From: a virus
IMG/VR virus record: IMGVR_UViG_3300025131_000180
Coordinates: 1-36,480 of that record
Reading direction: 5' to 3' (one strand)
Length of the DNA: 36,480 nt
Shown: in pieces, positions 29,456-36,480 of the stretch
Numbering within the stretch: the stretch's first letter is position 1
How the letters are laid out: each line of letters begins with the position of its first letter
The notes under the pieces: model-generated
Database searches by the model: none
Seen by the model: the letters and a program-made list of their open reading frames with translations, nothing else
Told to the model about the DNA's origin: nothing
Position numbers and translations under genes: made by a program

Positions 29456-29800
29456 ATGGCTTTTAATTTTTCACGCTATACGGGCAGAGAGGTTCTAAAA
29501 AACGGCTCAGCACAATATGCAGAGCAACTTGCTAGTAGAAGTTTAAGTTTTATAAGACATTTTGTGACACCTGCCATTGGATATCCTTCGAACGAAATTT
29601 TGGCAAAGTTAGATATTGAAAACGAAATTTGGGGAGTTGGAAGTAGATTTTATAAAATTGCAGCAAAACACTACGGCGACCCCTCCTTATGGTGGATCAT
29701 TCCTTGGTTTAATAAACTGCCGCTAGAAACTGATTATGAAGCAGGCGAAGTGGTGCTTATCCCAAAGCCTTTACATGTTGTTTTGGGCTTTTTTGAGTAG
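29456..29800 (+). CDS. LysM-like baseplate protein (gp53-like)
   Basis: A 114-residue protein whose ATG follows the previous stop directly, with AAGGAG in the preceding codons. The C-terminal half contains SRFYKIAAKHYGDPSLWWII (about 62-81), then a short turn and AGEVVLIPKPLHVVL (about 97-111). This is the LysM-like fold: a helix-rich YGDPxLWW motif and a closing VxIP strand. Such small proteins bridge hub and wedge or bind tube proteins in phage baseplates and injection machines. T4 gp53 (196) has a comparable YGNPQLYW motif. Cell-wall binding is less likely given the context. Confidence 0.65.
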   Translation: MAFNFSRYTGREVLKNGSAQYAEQLASRSLSFIRHFVTPAIGYPSNEILAKLDIENEIWGVGSRFYKIAAKHYGDPSLWWIIPWFNKLPLETDYEAGEVVLIPKPLHVVLGFFE

Positions 29801-29809
29801 AAAAGATAA

Positions 29810-32731
29810 ATGGAAACAAACCAAAAAGACTTTAAAGCGGCGCGCCAGTTACAAGACGCTAATCTAAAAAAATCCTGGTATAAACAAGCGTTTTTAATGA
29901 ATTATATGTATCCTCTTTGTCGACCACTAATAGACAAGCTAAACCCCAGCAAATTTATTAAAATGGTATCGCCAGGAAGTAATAATATTATAAACAGACT
30001 AACAATGTCGGACGATGTTATGACATTTTTAGAGGGCACTCCGGTGCAGTACGCTCAGTTAGTGCCACAGATAGAAGTTTATAAAATATTTATTAAAGAT
30101 AAAAAGCGAGTGTCTGAGGTACTCCTTCCCTTTCCCGCGTACACTGATTTTCAAAAAGATTGGGCTTCCGCTTCTAGCACTTTGTTAGCTGCCCCATTCC
30201 GCGGCCGAGATGTGGGTATAGAAAGCGTTGAATTGAAGATGGATGGTGTGGGTAAAAATCCTTTCGCTGCTCAAATGATGCGCGTTACATTAAAGTTAGT
30301 TTTTAATGATATAAAAACACTGTTTAGAGAGTGGACTGATAAAGACGGCCAAAGAGTTCAATATGCAGATTTAATTAGGCACTCCCCCACAGTGAGGAGC
30401 GGTGACACGAAAGCGGAGTCCGTCCCGGCCGCTTTCCAAATAAGGCTTTCGGTGGGGTGGGGCTTTAACGAAAACAACCCAATATTCACAGAGAGTCAAA
30501 GAGGAAAATTATTTGCCTCTGCGGCCAGAAACTCTAGAATGAATTTTATCGGCACTTTAAGCAAGCACGATATGACGTTTACGGAGGATGGCGCCGTAAA
30601 AATAACTGCAAGTTACGAAGGAGCCCTAGAGGCATCGATGTCGAGTGTTAATTCTGACATTTTGCAGGGTTACAGTATTGAAAATGAAAACATTAATAAG
30701 CTGAAGGCGGAACTGGCCAGAATTGAGCTAGTCGGCGGCTGGAGCGACGAAAATAAAAAGTTTTCAGGAAATGCGGGTGAATACCGTAGTCTAAAAGAAG
30801 CAAAAGCAATGGTTGATAAGCTTAAAGTCAAGAAAGCAAAAGTAGATGCGCTTGTAAAATCGGCAAAGGGCGACCAAACATATGTAGATGTTAGACCGCC
30901 GATTCAAAAGGATTACGATGCTATTATGGAAACTGGAGCTATGTCTTCTAACGCCGCTCAAGCCGCTCTCAAATCAGCGCTAGATGCAGCTGTGAAGGGG
31001 ATCTCCCTCCAGGGCGGCGGCATGGTGCAGGCCGCCGACGCGTCAATGATAAACGCAGCAGAACAAGTCATAGATGAGCAAATTCAAAAACAAAGGCACT
31101 ACGCGCAGGACTTAAAAGACCAACGAAGACAAATATTACAAGGGATACAGGCCTTGGAAGCAAACATGCGGGTACGTACATTGTTTGGGCACATAGAGCA
31201 GCTAGTAAAGAGTGACCGAGTGGCGTGGATAAACATGCATCAGAATAAGGCATTTGAAAGTTACACGGAGTATCGGGATTCGCTGCTGAAGGCGGCGAAG
31301 GCCAAGAGAGAAAATGATGAGGCCGGCCAAGAACTCGCAGAACAGGACGCGGTGGATGCTGCCCAGACGGCGCAAGTGGAGGCTCAGAGTACACAGCCTC
31401 CCGCAGACCCTCCAATTGATCTCAAGGAGTCTGTACAAAGCATGGGAGATAAATTGCAGCCCACCGGAGTAATAAAGACTTTGTGTTTTCCGGACGGCGG
31501 CAAACAAATTATCGAGACTTATAAAAAAATTGGTGGGGAGGCTAATTTGTTTTCTTCGGACCTTGACACCAAGGGCGAGAAGCTTATGTTTTTTATGCTG
31601 GGCGATTTAATAACAGCCATACTCAACAGTGGCGATTTGGGCGAAAGTTTAGAAAATCAAGTCCCTGGTTTTAGAATGATCCTGGGTAACATAGAATATG
31701 GTGCGCCTATGGCCAACAATACAGTAATGGCTTCTCTTTACTGCCTCCCAATCTCTTTAGAGGTGTTCACAAGATTTTTAGCTAAAAAAGTTGTGGGTAC
31801 GGGGCGCCCAGCATATCCCCTAATACAATTCATTCGAGATTTAGTCAAGTTTGTCGTAAAAAATGTGGGGACGCCCTCGGGCCTTAAAGCGGCCGGCAAC
31901 GCGATGGTTAACCCAACGTCCAATCGACGCTTTAAACTTAACCTTACACCATGCGCATTACCAAAAAAGTTTTTAGAAGGCGCGCCCTATGAAATAGATT
32001 TAAATGCCGGGAACAAAGAAAACTATAATGCAGCAAAAAGAATACCTATTAATAAGTTATCCAATGTATTTTTATTAACCCCCTACACAGAGAACCCTGC
32101 TAAGGCACGTGCCCTTAGTCAGTGCGCCGAACCTGAAGGCTGCGCGTACGCTCAGCCACTCAGGGACAAGGAGGAGGGGATCCCACATTTCATTGTTGGT
32201 GGCCCCCAACAAGGCATTTTAAAGAGCATTAATTTTACTGAAGAAACTGACCCAGACATGGCAATGTCTTTGATGAGAGACGCCTCAAAGGATCCGGATC
32301 TTTCCGGCCGCGGAATAATCACACCCAAAAATTTCCGGTGCCAAGTGAAGCTTGTAGGAAATCCGTATTTCTATGTAGGGCAACAATTTTATGTTAATAC
32401 TTCATTAATCAGCGCTAACAGATTTGCACCAGAGAAAATCATGAATGGGGGATACTATATGGTATTAAGCGTTGACACAACTTTATCGTCTGGACGCTGG
32501 GAAACAAATCTTACCGGCATGCTAGTCTTATCCGACATCGCCATCATCCAAGGCAGAAAGGAAAAAGCGAAGAAGCCTACGAATAAGTTTGAGTATGTCC
32601 CACCCCTAAAAAAACAAGAGATTAAAAACAATCAACAGCAAGCTGAGCAACAAAAAACAGACGCAGTAAAGGGCGTACCAACCACAAAACCGCCGCCGAC
32701 CCCTTGTGTTCCAAAGGGTCAGCAATGCTAG
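29810..32731 (+). CDS. Large baseplate hub-like structural protein
   Basis: A 973-residue protein 9 bases after the LysM gene. The N-terminal ~280 residues contain GVGKNPFAAQMMRVTLKLVF (about 145-164), followed by a segment on sheath- or hub-like beta folds. A long Ala/Gln/Lys-rich helical insert (about 290-540) includes coiled coil and low-complexity PPADPP. The C-terminal domain has GILKSINFTEETDPDMAMSL (about 803-822), a KNFRCQVKLVGNPYFYVGQQ region (about 842-861) and WETNLTGMLVLSD (about 901-913), reminiscent of hub proteins (gp27/gpD type). It is probably a trimeric hub or central spike carrier. The insert may reach into the periplasm or tube. Confidence 0.6.
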   Translation: METNQKDFKAARQLQDANLKKSWYKQAFLMNYMYPLCRPLIDKLNPSKFIKMVSPGSNNIINRLTMSDDVMTFLEGTPVQYAQLVPQIEVYKIFIKDKKRVSEVLLPFPAYTDFQKDWASASSTLLAAPFRGRDVGIESVELKMDGVGKNPFAAQMMRVTLKLVFNDIKTLFREWTDKDGQRVQYADLIRHSPTVRSGDTKAESVPAAFQIRLSVGWGFNENNPIFTESQRGKLFASAARNSRMNFIGTLSKHDMTFTEDGAVKITASYEGALEASMSSVNSDILQGYSIENENINKLKAELARIELVGGWSDENKKFSGNAGEYRSLKEAKAMVDKLKVKKAKVDALVKSAKGDQTYVDVRPPIQKDYDAIMETGAMSSNAAQAALKSALDAAVKGISLQGGGMVQAADASMINAAEQVIDEQIQKQRHYAQDLKDQRRQILQGIQALEANMRVRTLFGHIEQLVKSDRVAWINMHQNKAFESYTEYRDSLLKAAKAKRENDEAGQELAEQDAVDAAQTAQVEAQSTQPPADPPIDLKESVQSMGDKLQPTGVIKTLCFPDGGKQIIETYKKIGGEANLFSSDLDTKGEKLMFFMLGDLITAILNSGDLGESLENQVPGFRMILGNIEYGAPMANNTVMASLYCLPISLEVFTRFLAKKVVGTGRPAYPLIQFIRDLVKFVVKNVGTPSGLKAAGNAMVNPTSNRRFKLNLTPCALPKKFLEGAPYEIDLNAGNKENYNAAKRIPINKLSNVFLLTPYTENPAKARALSQCAEPEGCAYAQPLRDKEEGIPHFIVGGPQQGILKSINFTEETDPDMAMSLMRDASKDPDLSGRGIITPKNFRCQVKLVGNPYFYVGQQFYVNTSLISANRFAPEKIMNGGYYMVLSVDTTLSSGRWETNLTGMLVLSDIAIIQGRKEKAKKPTNKFEYVPPLKKQEIKNNQQQAEQQKTDAVKGVPTTKPPPTPCVPKGQQC

Positions 32732-32758
32732 AGTGAATTATTAAAAACGGCCCCGTAG

Positions 32759-32767
32759 ACTATTTAT
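32759..32767 (+). promoter_or_regulatory. ACTATTTAT motif, candidate late promoter
   Basis: Lies in the 57-base gap before the structural gene at 32789, directly before the AGGAGG ribosome binding site (about 32770-32775). Same motif as at 17686, 17886 and 20657. Function inferred. Confidence 0.5.
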
Positions 32768-32788
32768 CTAGGAGGAAACACAACACCA

Positions 32789-34249
32789 ATGGCCAACGAA
32801 ATTCTGCCACCGTACGCAAATAACTCCATTAGAAATCCGCAAATGTTTGAACAGCGGCTTTTATACCGGGAAAAGTCTTTTTCTCGTCTTCTTGACCTCA
32901 CTCCTGTGGACCTTTTATATGAAAAGCCTTTTTATGGGAAGGTTGACATATATGGCACACCCATTTATCCATCTGAAGTTAACATGACACAGATACCAGG
33001 CGACGGGATTGTTTTAGCTTTAGATTTTGTTGCGGCAGCCTTCAGGGATCTTAAAAACTTTATGGATAAGGCCCTCGCCCTCGGAGTATTCCTCGACATG
33101 TTTTCTTCTTATACACCTAAATCAGGATTAAAAAACGTACACCAAGCTTACAATGATCATTTTATTAAACATGTTTTTGAAATGTTCGCGAACGAATACC
33201 TTAATGTGCGAAGAATAAATAGAAAAATTAGAAATTTTAAAGATTTAATGCGAGAATTTTTGAATTACACTGAAATAATGTCAGATCAATTTCCAGTCAC
33301 GAAGACCGGCTTTATTGTTTCTCCGCACTGTCCGAATGCTATTAGTGGGCTTTTTATTGAGCTAGAAGATATGACCTACGGTGATGACTTGGCCAACTAT
33401 AAGCGGTTCTTTTCTGCGCCTTCTTTTAACAGATATTTAAAAACGGTTGCAAGTTTTGGGTTTTATGTAGACAAGAATGCCCCATGGAGATTGGTCGCAA
33501 ATATGGATTCACCTGCTATGACTGGCATGCCATGGAAAGGCGGCCGTGGCGAAGCAGCCAAAGCCGGCTACGGCGGCTTCGGCACCCAAGGCGCGGGTTA
33601 CATGGCGCGCTTCGGTGCTAGCTTAGAAGACAATAATGTTTTTTCTACTTATTTTTATGAAAGTGAATACTTCTCTTACGAAAGTATTAAGGCGCGCCTA
33701 TGGAATATATATATGTCTTTAATAAGCGATCCCAAAACCATGACATATGGTACAATCTATGAAACACGAAATTGTATGGGGGCAGCATATGCGCCCATCG
33801 GAGCCAACCGATTCGAGACAAGAATCAAAGAAGGGTTTAGAGAAAAAGTTTCTATTTATTTCGATGATGGCGATATCCCTCTCGACTGGCCAGCCGATAA
33901 ACCATTGCCACAGACATTTAAACAAGAATACACTGACGAAGACTTTCTACCGTTTTATCTTAAGCTAAGACTGGCGGAGAGCAATATTAAATATAAAGAA
34001 AAAGATTTCACGGCAGCCATGAAAAAGATATTTGATTTTTATAGGACTTTTGGAATTGAGGCCGCCGTCGCGCACCTGGGTTATTTGGTCAAGCAAACAA
34101 GAATTTATAAAGAAATACCTCTTGACAACAAACCCCCCTTTAAGATAAAATATTTTGGTGATTCGACGAGTTCGGGCTTGTATTCCTATATGAAACCTGC
34201 TATAATAAAAAAAGAAAAAGTGCCGGCAACTGAAAGTACTGAATATTAG
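32789..34249 (+). CDS. Virion structural protein of unknown role
   Basis: A 486-residue protein with a strong AGGAGG site and its own candidate promoter. It is rich in Phe and Tyr and is without membrane helices. Segments that stand out are RLLYREKSFSRLLDLTPVDL (about 23-42), KTGFIVSPHCPNAISGLFIE (about 172-191), and a Gly-rich loop (about 250-270) in the middle. The aromatic, internally asymmetrical sequence looks like a large beta/helical structural protein, probably of tail or baseplate. It lies at the boundary with the replication genes. I do not recognise the family; no enzyme motif was found. Confidence 0.5.
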   Translation: MANEILPPYANNSIRNPQMFEQRLLYREKSFSRLLDLTPVDLLYEKPFYGKVDIYGTPIYPSEVNMTQIPGDGIVLALDFVAAAFRDLKNFMDKALALGVFLDMFSSYTPKSGLKNVHQAYNDHFIKHVFEMFANEYLNVRRINRKIRNFKDLMREFLNYTEIMSDQFPVTKTGFIVSPHCPNAISGLFIELEDMTYGDDLANYKRFFSAPSFNRYLKTVASFGFYVDKNAPWRLVANMDSPAMTGMPWKGGRGEAAKAGYGGFGTQGAGYMARFGASLEDNNVFSTYFYESEYFSYESIKARLWNIYMSLISDPKTMTYGTIYETRNCMGAAYAPIGANRFETRIKEGFREKVSIYFDDGDIPLDWPADKPLPQTFKQEYTDEDFLPFYLKLRLAESNIKYKEKDFTAAMKKIFDFYRTFGIEAAVAHLGYLVKQTRIYKEIPLDNKPPFKIKYFGDSTSSGLYSYMKPAIIKKEKVPATESTEY

Positions 34250-34253
34250 TTAG

Positions 34254-35438
34254 ATGATTTTTCAAACATTTGATGACAAAAAGAAATGTGTAGCTATTTG
34301 TGTAAAGGGCGAAATTCACAAGAATAAGATTCCGACCTCCCTTACAGAAACGTGGGACTATTCTGAAGCGTTACGAGACAAGGACATTAAATATGCAAAA
34401 TACTACTGTGGTGGGAAAAGTTTGGATGAAGTATGTCCCGACCATTTAAGAAATGAATGGGAGAACGTGAACAGAAGTCTGAAGGCGTTTTACCGCGCAG
34501 TAAACGAAGCAAAGCTAGATCTCAATGAGCATTGTTTTTTTGATCTCGTTCCTCCATATTTTTTATTAAACTACGCGCACATCAAGGACAAAATTTGCGC
34601 TTATGTTTTTTCAAATTTTGAAAAACCACAAAATTATGAATTCATGACTAACCTCGCGAAAGTTCTAACAGAAATAAAGAATACAAAATTAAACACAGAT
34701 TTGACCCCCTTGGGTGCTCGTCGTTACGAATTTAAGGTGCGAAGATTCCTTAAAAAGATAAACACAACAGCTCCCTACATCGTGTATGACATGCAGGGGA
34801 CTAAAACTGGGCGCCTCACATCTAAATCTTTTCCAATCTTGACAATGGACAAAGAGTATAGAACTATTTTAAAACCCAACAACCAGTGGTTTTTAGAGCT
34901 AGACTATAATGCCGCGGAACTTCGCGTAATGCTTGCGCTTTTAGGAAAAAAGCAGCCCGAAGAAGACTTGCATGAGTGGAATTTGAAAAATGTATATGGA
35001 GGCACAGGTACACGAGACGAAGCAAAGAAAAGAATATTTGCGTGGCTATATAACCCAGAGTCAAAAGACCGCCTCTTAAACAAAGAATATGATCGAGACT
35101 CTGTGTTACAAAAGTACTACAATGGAAGCCAAGTGACAACCCTTTGGAACAGGACAATTGATTCTGATGATCATCACGCCCTGAATTATATTATTCAGTC
35201 AACGGCGGCTGATTTATTTCTTAGACAAATGATTAATATCTGGAAACTGCTTAGAGATAAGAAATCTCAAATTGCATTTTGCTTACATGATTCTCTTATA
35301 ATTGATTTAGCTGCGGAGGACGAAAAAATAGTACATGAGATAAAAGAAGAATTTGCAAATACCGAATTAGGCAGATTTAAAGTAAATGTTTTTGGCGGTA
35401 AAAACTTTGGCGAAATGAAAAGGATGAATGTGAGATAA
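34254..35438 (+). CDS. polA: Family A DNA polymerase, polymerase domain only
   Basis: A 394-residue protein with all family A polymerase motifs. Motif A is LELDYNAAELRVML, with Asp217. The O-helix is RDEAKKRIFAWLY with Arg254, Lys258, Phe262 and Tyr266, spaced exactly as in E. coli Pol I (754, 758, 762, 766). The segment before motif C is YIIQSTAADLFLRQM, and motif C is FCLHDSLII with His345-Asp346; Ser replaces the usual Glu. A template-binding TGRLTSK segment is near 185. No 3'-5' exonuclease motifs are visible in the first 170 residues, so proofreading is absent or supplied by another protein. Its stop overlaps the next start (TAATG). Confidence 0.85.
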   Translation: MIFQTFDDKKKCVAICVKGEIHKNKIPTSLTETWDYSEALRDKDIKYAKYYCGGKSLDEVCPDHLRNEWENVNRSLKAFYRAVNEAKLDLNEHCFFDLVPPYFLLNYAHIKDKICAYVFSNFEKPQNYEFMTNLAKVLTEIKNTKLNTDLTPLGARRYEFKVRRFLKKINTTAPYIVYDMQGTKTGRLTSKSFPILTMDKEYRTILKPNNQWFLELDYNAAELRVMLALLGKKQPEEDLHEWNLKNVYGGTGTRDEAKKRIFAWLYNPESKDRLLNKEYDRDSVLQKYYNGSQVTTLWNRTIDSDDHHALNYIIQSTAADLFLRQMINIWKLLRDKKSQIAFCLHDSLIIDLAAEDEKIVHEIKEEFANTELGRFKVNVFGGKNFGEMKRMNVR

Positions 35439-36304
35439 TGCAAACAATAATTGGACTAGGAAAGGCCGGCTGCAATATTGCCGATAAATTTTCTCAATAC
35501 CCACAATACAAGGTATACAAGATAGGCACCCACCTTAAAAAAGCAACACGCTGCTATGCTTTTCCAGAGTATGATCATCCTGAAAAGTATGAAGAAAACT
35601 GTCCAAACTTAAAAGGCTTTTTTAAAAACTTAAAAGGCGATGTGCTGGTTGCAACTAGCTGCGGTTTGATTTCGGCGGCAACCCTTAGAATCTTAGAACA
35701 AATAAAGCATAAATGTCAAATAAGCATATTATATGTCAGGCCAAATCGCACACTGCTTCCTCAACTAAAAGCGCTTAATGATAATGTTATCTTTCATGTA
35801 CTCCAGGAGTACGCGCGCAGCGCATTGCTTGAAAGAATATATTTAGTGGATAACGCAGAAGTAGACAAAATCATTGGAGATGTGCCTATCCGAGAACACT
35901 TCAACAAGTTAAATGAGTTAATTGCACATACAATTCACATGATGAACGTATTCAACAATTCAGAAGCAGAGACTAGCACGTTTGCACCGTTTGTAAACAC
36001 TGCAAGAATATCAACTTTTAGCTTATTAAATTACGAGACCGGCGAGGAGAAGCCATTTTTTGATCTTGACATCCCGCGTGAAAAACGATATTATTATGGG
36101 GTACCTGAAACAATGCTTCAAACTGATGGGACGCTATTAAAAAAGATCGAAGAACAGTTAAAAGAGCACAAACAACATGATAAAATGAAAATGAGCTATG
36201 GAATTTTTTCCACAAACTATAATGATGTCTATGCATTCGGTTTGCTAAACAGCTCAGTAGTTCAAAATAACAAGTTTAGGCTTGACAAAGAATTAAATTT
36301 ATAG
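35438..36304 (+). CDS. Divergent FtsZ/tubulin-fold protein
   Basis: A 288-residue protein coupled to the polymerase gene by TAATG. The N-terminus TIIGLGKAGCNIADKF (3-18) looks like the first nucleotide-binding loop of FtsZ/tubulin (GxGxxGxN). A segment KGDVLVATSCGLISAATLRI (66-85) is in the place of the tubulin signature loop (GGGTGSG) but keeps only part of the glycines. Then comes ILYVRP, like FtsZ's strand after that loop. The rest (about 110-288) resembles the helical and second domain only loosely. It may bind nucleotide weakly or act as a scaffold. A Rossmann-type protein is the main alternative. Confidence 0.5.
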   Translation: MQTIIGLGKAGCNIADKFSQYPQYKVYKIGTHLKKATRCYAFPEYDHPEKYEENCPNLKGFFKNLKGDVLVATSCGLISAATLRILEQIKHKCQISILYVRPNRTLLPQLKALNDNVIFHVLQEYARSALLERIYLVDNAEVDKIIGDVPIREHFNKLNELIAHTIHMMNVFNNSEAETSTFAPFVNTARISTFSLLNYETGEEKPFFDLDIPREKRYYYGVPETMLQTDGTLLKKIEEQLKEHKQHDKMKMSYGIFSTNYNDVYAFGLLNSSVVQNNKFRLDKELNL

Positions 36305-36310
36305 TATTAT
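36282..36310 (+). promoter_or_regulatory. Near-consensus sigma70 promoter
   Basis: TTGACA (36282-36287) and TATTAT (36305-36310) are separated by exactly 17 bases. The -35 box is perfect and the -10 box has one mismatch. It overlaps the end of the preceding gene and lies 63 bases before the ssDNA-binding gene. It should be read by host RNA polymerase without phage factors, in contrast to the ACTATTTAT motif. Confidence 0.8.
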
Positions 36311-36372
36311 ATAAAAATAGCGGTACAAGAGAGTTATTGTGCTGACTTTAACAAAAAAAGGAGACAAGAAAT

Positions 36373-36480
36373 ATGTCAATCAATTTAGATAAAATGCGCG
36401 CGCGCATGACCACCCTCAAAACTAAAGGGGGCGCGAATAACCGTTTTTGGCGTCCGCCAGATGGCGAATCAGTAGTCCGT
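36373..36480 (+). CDS. 32: ssDNA-binding protein (gp32-like), 3' end beyond window
   Basis: The first 36 codons are present, from ATG 36373 after a strong AAGGAG site, and the frame is open to the window edge. The start MSINLDKMRARMTTLKTKGG followed by NNRFWRPPDGESVVR resembles the N-terminal region of gp32-like proteins of marine T4-like phages: a basic cooperativity region leading into FWKP...G...IR. Position after a DNA polymerase and a strong promoter fits a replication protein needed in quantity. The evidence is a short stretch, so the call is provisional; the zinc motif would lie further downstream. Confidence 0.6.
   Translation, partial: MSINLDKMRARMTTLKTKGGANNRFWRPPDGESVVR

Noticed and set aside
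1-36480. tRNA genes, CRISPR array, insertion sequence, integrase or attachment site
   Set aside because: Looked for by eye in all gaps and not seen; gaps are too short for most of these.

Overview
The window is a 36.5-kb piece of a tailed, contractile-tail (T4-like, myovirus-type) bacteriophage genome. All convincing genes lie on the + strand and are tightly packed, often with TAATG or ATGA stop/start overlaps, and most have strong AGGAG-type ribosome binding sites. The recognisable genes are the T4 morphogenesis set: large terminase, portal, prohead protease, scaffold, major capsid, neck, sheath, tube, tape measure and baseplate. Small size, compact coding and the style of the conserved proteins suggest an aquatic or marine phage of a Gram-negative host. 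That is inference; no host marker is seen.

Layout. (1) 1-983: 3' part of a beta-helix, tail-spike-like protein. (2) 1056-2784: a run of small membrane and coiled-coil proteins that may be a lysis (holin/spanin-like) set. (3) 2784-4392: a virion-type protein, a small zinc-binding protein and a basic protein leading into the packaging genes. (4) 4392-10791: large terminase (gp17), portal (gp20), conserved head-module proteins, a DUF1360-like membrane protein, a 30-codon microgene, prohead protease (gp21) and a small protein. (5) 10792-11019: a phage-encoded ribosomal protein bS21. (6) 11045-14349: probable capsid-surface proteins, including a repeat-containing fibre and a LamG/concanavalin-fold protein. 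(7) 14425-17559: scaffold (gp22) and major capsid protein (gp23), closed by a clear intrinsic terminator. (8) 17712-20625: a Lys-rich small protein and neck/tail-completion proteins (gp13-, connector- and gp15-like). (9) 20704-29800: sheath, two tube paralogues, a gp26-like protein with an apparent +1/-2 frameshift extension, tape measure and baseplate tube/LysM proteins. (10) 29810-34249: large hub-like and structural proteins. (11) 34254-36480: replication genes, namely an exonuclease-less family A DNA polymerase, a divergent FtsZ/tubulin-like protein and, after a near-consensus sigma70 promoter, the start of a gp32-like single-strand DNA-binding protein.

How the genes work together: genes 4-7 build and fill the head, 8 joins it to the tail, 9-10 build the contractile tail and baseplate, and 11 begins the DNA metabolism region. 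A short motif, ACTATTTA(T/A), recurs just upstream of the ribosome binding site at transcription-unit boundaries and is a candidate late promoter. The most noteworthy items are the frameshift candidate before the tape measure gene (T7 run preceded by a strong hairpin), bS21 inside the head operon, the FtsZ/tubulin-like protein, and the fibre plus LamG cassette embedded in the capsid gene cluster. No tRNA, CRISPR array, insertion sequence or integrase was seen, and no non-coding gap exceeds about 160 bases.
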